DNA of 64,000 bases from Micractinium sp. NFX-FRZ (lineage: Eukaryota > Chlorophyta > Trebouxiophyceae > Chlorellales > Chlorellaceae): the NCBI GenBank assembly GCA_029339195.1, contig JAPTJF010000229.1, positions 31,752 through 95,751 of the forward strand, in the 5' to 3' direction. The notes under the pieces are model-generated. The model was given only the letters and a program-made list of their open reading frames with translations. It had not been told where the DNA came from and made no database searches. The position numbers were made by a program, and so were the translations under genes. Of the stretch, positions 11,102 through 24,200 are shown one piece after another (position 1 is the first letter of the stretch; each line of letters starts with the position of its first letter).

Positions 11102-13863
11102 TCACCTGTTGCCACCCCCGCTGCGCCGCCTGCCGCTGCCGCCCCGCCGCCCGCCGCCCCGCTCCTCCATGCCCCCCAACAACTGCAGGCCTCTCAGGTG
11201 GCTGACGGCCCCTCCCGGCGCCACAGGGATGCTGCTGACGGGGATGTGGCTGGGAAGCTCGAGAAGCGTAAGCCGGGTGAGGCAGATAGCGGCGGCCTGC
11301 AGGCGGGGCGGAACGCGAGGAAATGGAGGGCGGGCACGTGTGGGGAGAGCAGGACCTGCTGTGCCACAGGTGCTCGGCAAGGAGTAAGCAAAGCAAGCTA
11401 TAACAATGGTAAAGCAGCCACAACGAAGCATCGCGAAGAGAGCCAAGCATCACCTGCACAGCGGCCTGCGAGACGGCGGGGCAGCCTCCCAGGCGCAGGG
11501 AGCGCAGGGCGCCCAGCTGGCGCAGGCTGCCGCCCGCCACCCGGTCGCAGCACACCAGCTGGAGGTGGCGCAGCGGCGGCTGGGCGGGGGGCGCCGCCTG
11601 CTGCTGCGCCGAATGCTGACGTGCTGCCTCCCGCTGTACTACCTGCTGCTCCACTGCCTCCTGCTGTGCCTTGTGCTGCTGCTGCTGCTGCGGCCGCTGC
11701 CCCTCCCCGGGCCCCGCCAGCTGCAAAGGAGCACGTTCCTCATCTACAGCACCCGAAGGCAGCGGCAGCAGATGGAGCAGCACGGCGTCGGAGAGGGAGG
11801 GGCACCCTGCGAGCTCCAGCCGAACCAGGCTGCCACGGTTGGCGGCCAACAGGGGCGCCAGCTGGGCGTCGCTCAGGAAGGGGCGGCGCGCGATGCGCAG
11901 CCGGGTCAGGCCGGTCAGCCCTGCATTCCAAAGCGGAAAAGTGCTGGTGAGGTTCAAAAGCTTCTATGTTGTGTTCAACAGTTGAACAGCTCAAACCCTT
12001 GACATTGTGACACTTGAGTCATCAGCACCACCAGGCACCCATGCAGCCAACTCCTGCTGCTTGCCCCTGGGCAGCCCAGGCCGAGCAACACCACACTTGC
12101 CTGTAAGGGCACGGTGCTCGTGCCACGCCAGGCTGGCGCCGCCCACCGCCAGGTCACGCAGTGACCGCAGCGTGCCCAGCGCCGCCAGGTCAGCATCACC
12201 CACCCCGCTGCACCCCACCAGGGACAGGCGCTCCACTGCAGGGCAGGCCTGGGCCAGCAGCGGCAGCAGGCCGGCACCCAAGAAGCAGCCGTCCAGAGCG
12301 ACACCCCGCAGGCTGCTGCCGGCTGCCTGAAGCACCGCTGCCAGGGCTTGGGCTGCTTCACTGGTTTCGCTGGGTGCGGCGGGTTCAGCAGTGCCGCCCC
12401 TGCTGGCCCTGCAGCCGACGGCCGCTGAGCTGCCCTTGTTGCTGAGGCACTGCACGTGCCCCAGGTCAAGCTCTTGGAGGCCGCCCAGCAACAGCTGCAC
12501 AGCACTGGTGGTGAGAGCGCCGCCGCCACTGCGGGAGCAGACAAAGGACCCGGCAAGCTGCCGCAGCGCCCCTGCTGTCAGCCTGCTGCTGCCGCCCAGC
12601 CGCAGCTCCTGGATGAGGCACCCCCTGCCAACGCCTCCCCTGCTGCCACTGCACCGCTGGTTGCTGCTGCTGCTGCTTCTGCTGCTGCTACTTGGGCTGC
12701 TGCTTGGGCTGCCCTCACCCTGCTGAACATCTTCTGGGAGTCGCTCCAGCATCGCCAGCAGGGCGGCGTCGTTCAGCCCGCCGCAGCTGGAGAGGTCCAA
12801 GCGCAGCGGCCCCTCCGCGCACCGGCTGACGCTGCGCAGCAGCGGGGCCAGGTGCTGCGAGGCGGCAGAAGAGACAGGTGGCACATGAATGGATGGCAGC
12901 AGAGGCGGGCGGCATGTGAACAGTTGGATGGATGCCCAGCCTTTTGTTGGTGAATCATGCAGAGGCAGGCGGTATGCTGGTGGGCGGTCATGTGGGACGG
13001 TGGACAGCAGGCAGCAGACGGCGGGTGTGACATGGGCAGCAAGCAGCAGGTGGCGCGTGCTGCTCTGAACCCCACCTGGGGGGTGATCCAGGCGAGGTCG
13101 GCCAAGCGCAGCTCCGACAGGTGGCCAGACTGCAGGGAGCGAGAGGCAGGTGGGTGTGGCACCTGGCTTGTGAGCCAAACGCGAGAGATCTACACACATG
13201 AAGCAGCCTGCAACTACATAGCAATTTGTTTTCTCAAAAACCAACACCGGCCGGCAGGCGGAGCCAGCAGCACGCACCAGGACGGCCACCGACTGCTGCA
13301 GCGTGGCCAGTGAGAGGCCCTTGATGCGGCAGCAGGCGCTCAGGTTTACGCTGCGCAGTAGGTGGCAGCCCAGACCTGCAGCATGTGAGGGGTGGGGCCA
13401 CTTCACATGCACGGTTGAGACTTGTGGCTTCGCTTGAAATCGTACAAACATTGCGGTGCGTGTGCACGCTTTGTGCATGGCAGGAAAGCAGCATAGGCAC
13501 TTCATCCCCACAATGATCTGATCTGCTGTCCAGACCCCACTCCCATGCCTGGTGCTGACCAGGTGCACGCAAGCCAATGCCGTCCAAGCTCTGGTTTAGC
13601 CCACTGCTGCGTGTGGCACTCACTGATCTGCCCCACATCAGCGTCATCCACCCCTGTGCCCGACAGGTCCAGCCATTCCAGGTGCTCCCAGCTGCCCAGC
13701 AGCCAGCCGATGCCGCCCAGCAGCTCGCAGCCGGCAAAGCTGCAGAGCAGGGGCGGCAGCAGGGGGAGCAGGGGTGGGGGGAGGAGGCGCGGCACCGACG
13801 TGCCCCCCGCAGCATACGGCGCCACGCCTGCAAGTGGCGCACGAGGCAGGCAGTGCAGGCGGA

Positions 13864-13897
<34 letters not shown>

Positions 13898-15365
13898 CAG
13901 CGCAGCGCACGTCGAGAAACAGGACGTGGAAGGGTGCGGCAGGTGCTGGCCCGCACCCTGCCCAGCATACCTGGCGTGCCGCAGCGGCAGGCCCCTCAGC
14001 GCGGCTCCCAGCGTGTCCCCCACCTCCGCCCCCGGCAGCGCATCTGCCGTCAGCCAGCGGCAGCCTGCAGGAGGAGCGGGGGAGCCAGCAGAGGGCCCTT
14101 GCTCAGCAGGGCCGGCACGGCAGGCAGGCCTGGAAAGGGGCGGGCAGCAGAGCCCTGGCTTCACCGCCGCACCCATGAACCCAGTTTTCCAGGACAGGCG
14201 CCCTAAAAACATCCCACTAGCAGCCCCCCGGTGCAGCACCTGACACATCCAGCCGTGTCAGCGCCGGGCACTCCAGCAGGACACGGCCCAGCTGCTGCCC
14301 CTGCTGCCCCTGCTGGGCCCCGCCCCCGCCGCCGCCAGCGGCCCGCCCGCAGCCCGCCAGGCGCAGGGTGTGCAGGCCATAGGCGGGCTTTGTGGCGTTT
14401 GGGGCGCCGGCCACCAGCTGGCCCAGCGCTGCCGCCAGGCTGGCGCCCACAGGCACTGCTGTGCCGCTGAGGTCCAGGTCTAGCAGCCCTCGGTTGGAGC
14501 CCACAACAGCTGCCAGCACGTCGAACGGCTGGCCGGGGCCGGCAGCACCGCCGCCGCCGCCGCCGCTGCGTCGTCGGCCGCTGCTAGCGCTGCTGCTGCT
14601 GCTGCTTGCGCCCTGCAGCAGGGGGGGGGCAATGGCGGTGGGGTGAAAGGGTGGCTCGTGTGCACGTGCAGGCCGCATGCAAGGAGCCCTGCAGGCAGAA
14701 GCAGGCAGCAAGTCGCTGCATGCCTGCAGGCGCACTGCCACAGACCCAGCATCGAAATCAGGCCACGCACCGTGACGCGCCACAGCCCGTCCAGCGAGAG
14801 TCGCGTCAGCGCCGACAGCTGGCGCAGCGGGAGCAAGTCTGCATCACTGCAGGCGGTGGCACCTGACAAGTCCAGGTCTCGCAGCTGCAAGGGGAGCCAG
14901 GGCAGGGCAGGGCAGGGCAGGGCAGGGCGGCATGCAGTCAGGGAAGTTTGGCGGCCGGTTGGAACATGCGGCGCACTCGCGGAGGACACTGCCACGGCAT
15001 TCACTTGTTGTTCAACCGGCAGCTGTGCAGCCCCTCCGGGCAAGCATGCCTGCCTGACATTATGCGAGGCACCCACCCACCTGGGGACAGTGCCCTGCTG
15101 CCCAGCGGAGGCTGCCAGCCAGCGCCGGCGTCCAGGCGCCGCGGGCGTTGTAGCTGCAGATGTGCTGCCAGTGGGTTGCAGTCACCAGGGAGCGCAGGGC
15201 GGCGCAGGCGGCGGCAGCGGCTGCCAGGTCAGCGGCGAGAGTGAGGCGGTCGAGGATGGACAGCAGCAGGAAGTTGGGGAGAGAGAGGAGCGTCGCTGTT
15301 GGTGGCAACTCCTGCTGCAGTGGCTGCGCAGCAGCATCTGTGGAACTCGAAGATGCTGGCTTCAT
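11102..15365 (-). CDS. F-box-like leucine-rich-repeat protein
   Basis: Ten exons join in phase: 15365-15081, 14884-14771, 14612-14240, 14064-13971, 13739-13624, 13375-13278, 13129-13076, 12854-12101, 11920-11454 and 11296-11102 (849 residues). The N-terminus resembles an F-box (LPNFLLLSILDRL then a W at the end of ATHW), and the rest holds amino-acid-type LRRs such as LRDLDLSG, LSELRLADL, VERLSLVGCSGVGDADL and LVRLELAGCPSLSDAVL. F-box/LRR proteins normally recruit substrates to SCF ubiquitin ligases; the substrate is unknown here. Poly-Ser, poly-Gly and Gln-rich inserts interrupt the repeats. The junction after 12101 uses a GC donor (cag/gcaagt on the minus strand), which is required to keep frame. 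The F-box assignment is weaker than the LRR assignment. Confidence 0.8.
13861..13906. repeat. Short CCAG/GCCA tetranucleotide array in an intron
   Basis: About seven consecutive ccag units followed by cgcagcgcag lie inside an intron of the F-box/LRR gene. It is a simple microsatellite. Confidence 0.85.
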
Positions 15366-16268
15366 GGTGTGTGTGGGGGCTGTGGCCAGGGGACTGCGGG
15401 CAGAGAGGCAGGCAAAGGTGGCTCAGTGCAGCTGGCGGCAGCGGCAGCGGCAGTGCAGTGGCGGTGGCGGTGGCAGTGGCGGCGGACCATGTCACGCAGC
15501 GGCTGCGGTTCGGATGCACTCTAACCGAATGTGGCATGTCGTGACTCACTTGCGGGCCGCCAGCGGTGGTTCCGCTACACGGAGACGACTAGCACGCCAG
15601 GGTTCTCCGCCGCCCTTCTGACAACCATAATTGGTGCTTACGATATCAGTTGTGTCTCAAAGGTCCCGCCTGCCCGCCTGTCACTGCTGAGCTGGGCGGC
15701 TCATGTGGCAGCGGCTGACTGGGCAGCGGCGTTCAGAGAGCAGCGGGAGGACATGCTGCGCTGTTCAAAGAGCAAGCGTCATCTAGTCAGGTCAATGGAT
15801 TACTGACCAGCTTAAGTGTCAGTTCTTCCTTCGGTAAAGGTGAACACTGGAACATTGGCAGGGCCCTGACCAGACAGCACTGTCCATCCGCCTTCCCACA
15901 CCTGCTGCACCCCAACCACATCCAGTGCAGGCCAGAGCGGTGCCAGAAGGGGGTGATGGGCAGGACAGCAGGCCATCGGTGTCTTGCAGGGCTGCCAGCA
16001 CGCTGTGTTGAGTGCAGCAGGTGGGGCACACATTGCAAAACACCGTTCTGTCGTGCTCTTTGCAATCCTGAAGCAGAGTGAAGCCGGCTCCGAGGTTGGC
16101 AAATGTTACAAGCCTGGCAATGCTCACACAGGGGGACGGTGGGGGAGCAATGCTACATAGTTCACACGAGCCATTTGGAATGGTTGTGATAAAGGCTCAG
16201 AGGGATGAAGGTCAATCAGGTGTCACCGACAGGCACTCCTCTGGCCTACGCGCCGCGCTGCGCTCGCC
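15366..16268. other. Spacer between the F-box/LRR gene start and the TBC gene end
   Basis: Both neighbours are on the minus strand, so this holds the LRR promoter and the TBC 3' UTR. Base composition falls between about 15600 and 16200, consistent with untranslated sequence. I see no domain in any frame. Confidence 0.4.
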
Positions 16269-19200
16269 TCAGCCCCGTGCCTGGCCGCCCCCGCCTGCCG
16301 CCACCTCTTTGACCTGCGTGTAGGCACGGTGCTGCTTGCGCGCCTGCGCCACTGCCAGCCAGAACTCAATCTGCAGGCTGTTGAAGAGGCGCAGCACGTC
16401 GTCATGCTCGCGGCACTCTAGTAGCACACGGGCCCGCTGCGCCCGCACCACAGCCGCGATGAACTGCAGCACAAACTCGGGCGGTGCTGGGCTGCTGCTG
16501 CTTTGAGATGCTGTGGACGCTGCGCTGCCCGTGCCGTGCCGCCCATTGCTGCTCCCCGGGCGTGACAGCGGGCGCGCCGCCGGCGAATTGGCTGCCTGGG
16601 TGGCAGCAGACCGTGCCGAGGCGGTGGCCTCAGACAGGCCCTGCACCGTGGACCGCAGCCCTGCTGCTGCTGCTGCCGCCGCTGCTGCACCCCCCGAACC
16701 TCCGCCGCCGCCGCCGCCGCTGCTGCTGGCAGCCTCCCTGGCCTCGCTGCTGCCAGTGCGCGCCAGGGGAGGGTCGCCCCTCCTGCTGCTGCTAGTGCCG
16801 CCGGCTGCCTGCTCCTCAGCCGCCTTGTGCGCCCACTGCATCTCCCACAGAGTGCAGCAGGCCGCAGGGGGCAGCTCCCGCCGCAGCATCACCACCACCA
16901 TCCTGCAGAGCAGACCGAGGCGGCGGCGGGGGTGCTTCCGCCAGTGAGCATCTCAAGAAGGGCAGCCTACCCTTTACTGGCGGTAGTGCGAAAGCAATTT
17001 CAGCAATGTACAAGCACCTGCCGTGGCCGGGCTCCTCGAGCCAAGGCCCTCTGGCATCAGGCAGGCAAGCCCTGCTGGCAGGACCCCCCAGTACATAACG
17101 CACCCTGCTCCCTCTGCCCACCCCGAACCCTCCCTTCCCCCCACCTGTATGCAAACATGCAGTCCTCCGCCCCCAGCTGCTGCAGCTTGGAGTAGAGGGA
17201 GGGGTCGGTGTCGCGGAGGACGCGCGCAATCTGCTGCAGCTGGTGCCTGCGGGGGGAGGGAGGCAGGGATGGGCGAGAGAGGAGGTAGGGTGGTGAGTTG
17301 GGGTGGTCAGGTGAGGTGGGAGAGGGTCAGGCGGGCTTCAGTAAGGGGAGTGGAATGGATGAGAGAGGAGGTAGGGTGGTGAGGTGGGGTGGGGCGGGGG
17401 GGGGTGGAATGGATCACACGAGCGTGAGGAAGGGGAGGCCCGGGGGCAGCATGGGCCGGCAGGGGCGCAGGCGGGGTGAAGGGAAGGGCGCCTTGGGCGT
17501 ACAGGCAACACCGGTTGGCTGGCAGGCCCCAGTCAATGCCCGGTCTTGCATCCGCTGGCAGTTTGATCCTACGGTCCAGCAGCCTATCAGCGCCCAGGGC
17601 AACTGCCCACCTGATGCCGGTTTCGTCGTGCCGGAAGTTGCGGCGCGCGGCGCGCATCATGCGCTCGAAGCAGGCAAAGGCCAGGGCGTCGTCGCCGTCA
17701 AACAGCTGCACAAAGATGGAGGCCAGGTCGGACCTGCACCGTGGGGGAAAGGGGCGGCAAAGGGCGGGCAAGGGGAGTGTGGAGATAGGGCAGGTGGGCG
17801 TGTAAAACAGAAGGGGGAGTGAGGCGTGAGAGAGCAATAGGGCAGGACGCAGGAAGGCGTGGGGTTAGGGGCCTAGGGCCAAACAGGCAGGCAACGCATT
17901 AGGGGGCACCCTCTGCCACATCACAATGCACACATGTCTCATACCTGCCTGCCCAGCTGCACCTCCACTCCTCCACTGCCCTGCACCTCCCTTTTTGCTG
18001 CCTGCCTGCCAGCCCGCCATGTCACTCACATGCCCTGGCAGTAGCCCGTCTCCGGGTCGTGCACCGAGTAGGCAGACAGTATGTTGATGAGGCGCAGCAT
18101 CTGGGCGCGCGTGGGGTCGTCCAGGTGGGTGGCACCCCACAGCATGTCGCGCGCCAGCGCGCTGCGCCAGCGCGGCAGGCGGCCGCCGGGCGCCGCCGCC
18201 GCCGACGGGTCGGCGGCTATCGCTGCCAGCTCAGCGTCTGAGCTGGCGGGCGGCGGTCCCAGCTCTGGCGGGCTCACCAGCATCAGCTCCGGCAGGCCGT
18301 CACCCACTGCCACAGGCAGCACTGTGAGGGTGGGTGCGGCGCCAGCTGGCGGCCCGCCAATGGCGCCCCCCGGCTGCTGCGCCCCGCTGTGCCGCAGGTC
18401 CGTCCTCACCGCATCCATCACTATGATGCGGTGCGCCTCTGCAAACGCCGCCACGTTGCCGGGCAGCGGGACGGGCGAAGGCGTGCCGCGGCCGGCCGCC
18501 GACACGCTGCCCGCTTCGGAGCGTGACGACAGCGCAGAAGAGTCGGCTGCCCCACCCGCCGCCTCGGCTGCCCCGCAGGCCTCGCTTGCAGCGGCGGCGC
18601 TGCTGCTGGCGGCGGCGGTGGCGGCTGCAGCAGAGCTGCGCAGCGCCTGCAGCTGGGTGTCCAACTCCTTGCAGACCAGCACCAGCTTGATGTACAGCCT
18701 GGGCGGGGAAGCACAGCACGCACAGCACACAGTGTGAGCGGGGTGCGACACGCTGTTGAGGGCCGGGGCAGCAACACCCCTCGAGAGCTGCACACAGCAG
18801 AGTTCATGCAGCGCAGAGCAGGGCGGGGCAGCACAGCCTCTCACTGGCCCTCATCCAAATGCCAGGCCCAGCCCCAACAGGCAGAGGAGGGGAGAGGACC
18901 ACGCTGCTCCCAACCCCTGCCCCTGTGCAGTCTCTTCTGACACCCTCCCACGCTTCACGCACCCTCCCATAACCGTGCCCACCGTCGCAGCTTCTCCAGC
19001 TCCGCGCTGCGCTCCTGCTTGGTGCTGTCCCACCGGTACACGCCCAGCAGCACTGGCCACAGCTCGGCACGCAGCTCGGGGGCAACACCCTGCAGCGGCG
19101 GGTGGCAGGTGGCAGGGCAGATGGGCGGGCAGGCAGGCGGCAGGGCATGCAGGACAGGGCATGGTGTTCATGCGGTGAGCGCAGGGAGTATGTGGCACAG

Positions 19201-19593
19201 CCATGGCACAGTTGTGCATGCACAACTGACTGACGGATGGGGCAGCGGCTGCCGTAGAATGCAGGCAGGAGGGTATCCAGCAGGCCAGCGCTGGCAGAGG
19301 CAGGCGAGCCGAGCAAGCAGCTCATGCAGGCGGCGTGCTCTCACCCCATGTTGTATCGCCTTCAGCAGCTGCGGCCAGTTCTCAATGCGCCCCTCCTCGT
19401 CGCGCCGCACGTCGCCTCGCTGCAGAGACGGCTTGGCTCGCCGCGCAAAGCTGCTGTTTGCCGCCAGCAGCGTGCCAGCACCCAGCGCGGCGCCCGCCAG
19501 GCCCAGGCCGGCAAGCGCGGCCATGCCGACTCCCACACCCACAGCCACTGCAGCTGTGGTCAGCACCTCCTTCCCTCCTCCGGTGCGGCTCAT
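16269..19593 (-). CDS. TBC-domain Rab GTPase-activating protein
   Basis: Six exons join in phase: 19593-19345, 19089-18983, 18698-18030, 17733-17611, 17246-17145 and 16902-16269 (627 residues). The TBC domain starts with GVAPELRAELWPVLLGVYRW, carries the arginine-finger motif IVMDAVRTDL at about 213-222 and the glutamine-finger motif GYCQGM at about 337-342, and continues through LFDGDDALAFACFERMM. Both catalytic residues are present, so it should be an active GAP that stimulates GTP hydrolysis by a Rab in membrane trafficking. The early part of the domain is followed by a long Ala/Ser/Pro-rich insert, as in plant GYP7-like proteins. The N-terminus has an Ala/Gly-rich hydrophobic stretch (residues about 12-45) that could anchor it to a membrane. 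The C-terminus has another Ser/Gly/Ala-rich insert. The target Rab is unknown. Confidence 0.9.
17275..17420. repeat. Two-copy minisatellite in a TBC-gene intron
   Basis: A unit of roughly 75-85 nt starting gagagaggaggtagggtggt and ending gtggaatggat occurs twice in direct order, the second copy partly replaced by a G run. It lies wholly within an intron. Confidence 0.7.
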
Positions 19594-20642
19594 GCTGGCG
19601 GTTCAGCTCAACAGCTGCCGCTGCTGCTAGCCACTCCAGCGGGTACTCCGCCAGGCGGGGGCGCGGCGGCACAACAGGTGTCGAGTCTGGCAACGGCGGC
19701 AGCTGCGCCGCAAACGGCTGTCCACAGAGTCTGGGTTCTGCCTGAAGCCAGTGGAACGGCTGCAGGGACCGCAACGGGCGAGCCGCGCAGCAGCCCGGCT
19801 CGAAAAGAGCGCTGGCAACGCCACAGGCAACACGAACTTGCACCCGGCAATGATACGAGACGTGCGAACGCGCAAAGGGCAGGCTAAAGCCCTGATGACG
19901 CTGGAACACCAGGAGAAAGGCGGGACGAGGGGCGATGGGTGGCTCAGCGAGAGCGAGAGCTCATCGCAAAGCTCATTGCGCAGCGAGAGGTCATTGCACA
20001 GGGGCATGGCCTGCTGCGCTGCCGCCTTCGCGCCACACTCCTGCCGCCCCCGCCGTCGGTCGCCAAGTGCACATTTTCAAATGCCGCACCCCAGTGAGCA
20101 GCTCAATTGCGAATTCAGGCACTTTAAAGCTGTCATGTTGTTACCTGAGTCCCTGCTACCAGTGCTTAGGTTGGTCGCACCCTCTCTTCGAGGCACCTTT
20201 CCTTCCCCCCGTTCTGCTGCCACCGCACGCCCTCACAGACCCTTGTGTGCCGTGCCGCCACCCGTGTTTGTGTGGTGCAAGGTGACCCTTTCGTCCAGAG
20301 ATGTGCAGGGCACACGTTTCAACATAGAGAACCACACAGACGATGCAACGTTTACTGAACACGAGGAAAGGAGTTTGCTCGAGGGGGCGAGGACATTGGA
20401 TACCTCCTAGGCTTAGGTGGGTCCCCAAGGATCGGCCAAGGAGGCTTAGGTGGCTCCCAAGGATCGGCATGCTGCTACTGTGCGGCAGCAATCCGAGTGA
20501 GTGCCGTTGCAGCAGGGCGGCGGAAGTGGCACGCCAGCAACATTAGGCACGCACTCTGCCCTGGACAGCTGGCCGCCCCCAGTGATACCACTGTGGCGCC
20601 CCCACATCGCCAGCAGCAGTCGAAATTGATGCATCACTGGGC
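19594..20642. other. Promoter side of the TBC gene and 3' region of the RNA-binding protein gene
   Basis: Frames across 19600-20400 are open in places but lack recognisable domains. Near 20405-20470 is a two-copy direct repeat (listed separately). The segment just before 20643 is probably the 3' UTR of the RNA-binding protein gene on the minus strand. Confidence 0.4.
20408..20470. repeat. Tandem pair of about 32 bp
   Basis: The unit aggcttaggtgg followed by tccccaaggatcggc (first copy) or ctcccaaggatcggc (second copy) appears twice back to back. It lies between genes, in the likely 3' UTR of the RNA-binding protein gene. Confidence 0.8.
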
Positions 20643-21094
20643 CTACCCCGGGGGCGGCGGGTAGTACTGAGCGTACGAGTTGGCATAATACGCATTGTAC
20701 GCAGCGGCAGCGTTGGAGTCGGCGGCACCGCCAGGAGCGGCGGTGCCTGCCCCCCCCACGCCGTGCGCGCCTGGTGCAGCCGCGTGGGCTGCATAGTACC
20801 CACCTGGCGCCGCATAGCTGGCGTAGCCAGCGGTTGGGTGGGCGGCGGCGGCGGTGGGGTGGGTGGGATTGTAGGGCTCGCCGCCCGCCCCCCAGGGGTA
20901 GGGGTAGGCGCCAGCAACGCTGTGCGCCGGGGCTGCATACCCCCCAGGAGCAGCAGCACCTGTGCCGTACCCTGCAGGGGCAGCAGCGGCTGCCGCTGCT
21001 GGGGCTGCAGTGTATGGTGCAGGGGTGCGTGCTGCAGCTGCGGAGGCTGAGGCCGCGGCGGCTGCCTTGGCTGCAGCTGCCGCCGCCGCAGCAG

Positions 21095-21126
<32 letters not shown>

Positions 21127-21262
21127 GCTATGTTGCTGATGTACTTGCGCTCCGTTGCGGGCGCAGCTGCTGCCGCGGCAGGGGCAGCGGTGGCTGCAGC
21201 CGGCCGCGAGTTGGGCAGCGGCGGCTGCATGTACTGCTGCGGCTGCGACTGCGCCCGCGGCG

Positions 21263-21294
<32 letters not shown>

Positions 21295-24200
21295 CCGGTC
21301 TGGTAGGGGTTTGTCCTGTAGGGCGACAGCTGTGGCTGGGTCTGGGTCTGCGGCTGCCCGGGTGCCTGCTGCTGGGGCTGCTGCTGCTGCTGCTGCTGCT
21401 GCTGCGGGGCAGACGCCTGCTGCTGTGCCGCATACATGCTATATGCCGACTGCTGCTGCGGCAGCCCCTGCCCTGCGGCCTGTCCATACGTGCCGGCTGC
21501 CTGGGCTGGCTGCTGGCTGCCGCCCGCAGCTGCAGAGGCGGGCCCTGAGGTGGCCTGCTGCTGTGCTGCCGCCACCCCTGCCGCCGCTGCTGCTGCTGCT
21601 GCGTTGTTGGCGCCGCCGTACTGCCCCGCCGCCTGGCCGCCCAGACCCGCTCGCCTGGGGTCCTGCGGAGCGGCGAACCCTGCGGTTGCGCCGGGCAGGC
21701 TGGCGTTCATGCCGCCATAACCGCCACCACCCGCCGTGCCACCGGGAGCTCCGCCAGCACCGCCTGCCAGGTAGGCCGACGCTGAGCCTGCTGGGGCAGA
21801 GTTGTAGCCGCCGATGACGCCAGCTGCACTGGCCGGCACAGCATTGTTGGCACCGCCGGTGTGTGCCTGCATGGCGGCTGTATTGCTGCCATAGCCGGCG
21901 CCAGGCTGGGTGGCTGCCATGCCGATGCCTGCGTTCATCGTGCCCCCCATGCCTGCTGTGCCAAACCCGGCCGAATTCGTCGCCAGCCCTTGCCCCATCG
22001 CCATGCTCAGCTGCTGCTGGGCCTGCTGCACCTGCTGCGCCTGCTGTTGCTGGGCCTGCTGCAGCAGCAGCTGCTGCAGCTGCTGCTGCATGACGCTGCC
22101 TGCGAGCCCACCTGCAAACAGAGGACGGCACAAGACGCACATCAGTGCTGCGCCCCCCAGCAAAGGTGGCAGCTGGTGCAGCTTGCAATAACGAGTGAAC
22201 AGCCGTGTAGCTTTGCAGGCAGTTGGGCAAGAGAGCTTCACAGCATGCCCAGCAGGACCAGCACGAGAACAGGCACCAGCAAGCCCACCTGGGAAGCCGC
22301 CCATCTGGGCGCCGCCCATGCCGCCGCCAAGCCCCGCCGCGCTCAGCGCCAGCTCGCCACCGCCGCCGCCACCGCCGTACTGAGCAGCAGCGTTCCCAAA
22401 ACCATTGGCACCCATCCCCTGCTGCTGCTGGCCAGCGGGCTGCTGCTGCTGCTGCTGCAGGGTCCTGCCGCCCCAGGCGCCGCCGCTGCCTGCACCACCG
22501 CTGGGACCACTGCTGCCGCCGTAGCCCCGCTCCACCTCTTCCTCGTGGGCAGACACATAGTGAGGGCGGTCGCCCCCGTACCGTCCGCCGCCCCGCCCGC
22601 CATAGCCGCCTGTGCGGCCGCCGAGCTCAGGACCTGGCGCGCCAAAGCGCCCGCCCGCCCCTGGCCCTGGCCCCATGCGCCCGCGGCCCCTGCCGCCGCT
22701 GACCTCCGTACCCATGCCGTACCGCGGCGCGCCCTGCGGGCAGCGCAGGGCAGGGCGAGATGGTTACTGCTGGACTCCCGCCACCAGCCATTTCCAAAGC
22801 ACATGCTGTCTGACCGACTACGCTCAGTCTTCAACAAGCGATCTCAGAAGTTGTGTGCCAGCTGAGCTGCTGCCCCTCGCTGCTTCAGGCACCGCGCTGC
22901 AGCACCGTCGTGTGCCTGCCCTTCCACCCACCCACACACCATGGGATGTCACAAGCTTACATCTCCCATCACTATCCCTCCCCTGCGCTAGAAGGCTCAC
23001 CTGGTACGGCTGCTGCCTGCCTGCCCCCAGCTTGCTGCGGCCTGGAGCCAGCAGGTCCTCCGCCGGCACGGTCTCCATAATGGCGCTCAGCAGCGCGGCG
23101 CCTGCAATCTGCAGGGGGGGCAGGGCAGAGCAGGGCAGAGCAGGGCAGGGTGAGCAGTGGCATGAATGGGACCGTGCAGCGAGCACACGGCTGGCGCAGC
23201 GTCCAGAACGGAGTGGAGCTCAGCGGGGTGGCACAGGCAACCTGCGAGGGACCAGTGGAGCAGGGCAGAGACAGGACAGGGGAGGCGTGCTCGAAATAGA
23301 GGTGCGCCGTAACAGACGTATCTCTCGTCTCCATGGCCTGCCCTGCCCTGCTCAAGCATGCATGCCAGCACTCCTCTTGTGTGCCCAACATCCACATGTG
23401 TTCTTCTTTCTTCCGTTTACGCCTCTGCCTGCCCATGCTCGCCCCCTGCACCTACCTGCTTGGCAATCTGCTTCGACTTGCCCTTCCCGCTGCCGCCGGC
23501 CAGCCGCTGCCCGCTGACCTTGTTGACAAGCTTGGCGTCGGCTGTGCGATGGAGGGAGGGAGGGCAAGTGGCCGGGTGCCAGGTAAGAGCAGTAAGGTAA
23601 GAGGGGCAAGGCAGTGGAGAAATTGGGGCGCAAATGCCTTGCTGACAAGCTTGCGCAACAAGTGCAGGTGCTGCAGTATCAGGCAAGCCAAGGGTAAGCC
23701 AGGCAGGCAGGTGCGCAGTGCAAAGGGAAGGCAGGCAGAGGCATGGGACCTGCGTGTCCCCACATGCCCAGCCCTTGCCACCACAGTTGGGACCAGCCGT
23801 GTAGGGCAGGGAGAGCCGTGATGCAGCAGACGCAGCACCTAGGCAACACAACACAGAGCAGCAGAGCAGAGCAGAGCAGATCAAACCACAACACAGCACA
23901 GCACAGGCCAGCGCGTGCTGCCCAGCGCAACATAGCACGCGGCCAGCCAAGCACCAGCACGCGCACCTGTGAACAGGCCATCCTCCCCCTCCCTCCCCTC
24001 CTCAATCTCGAGGCGCAGCACAAGGCGGGAGGCGTGTTCGTTGACCACCGACAGAGGCGTCTTGTCAATTTGACCCCGCTCCCTGCATGGTGCACAGCGG
24101 CACAGCGTGATCTCAGCATGGACAGCATGAGGCACAAGGCATACTCTTTTCAACACCACCAGCGGCGCCAAGTCGGCCTGCCCACGAACCCTGCATGTGC

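Noticed and set aside
13769..13850. Extension of LRR exon 5 upstream into a Pro/Leu-rich segment
   Set aside because: That version breaks the phase with exon 4; the acceptor at 13739/13740 after a strong pyrimidine tract keeps it.
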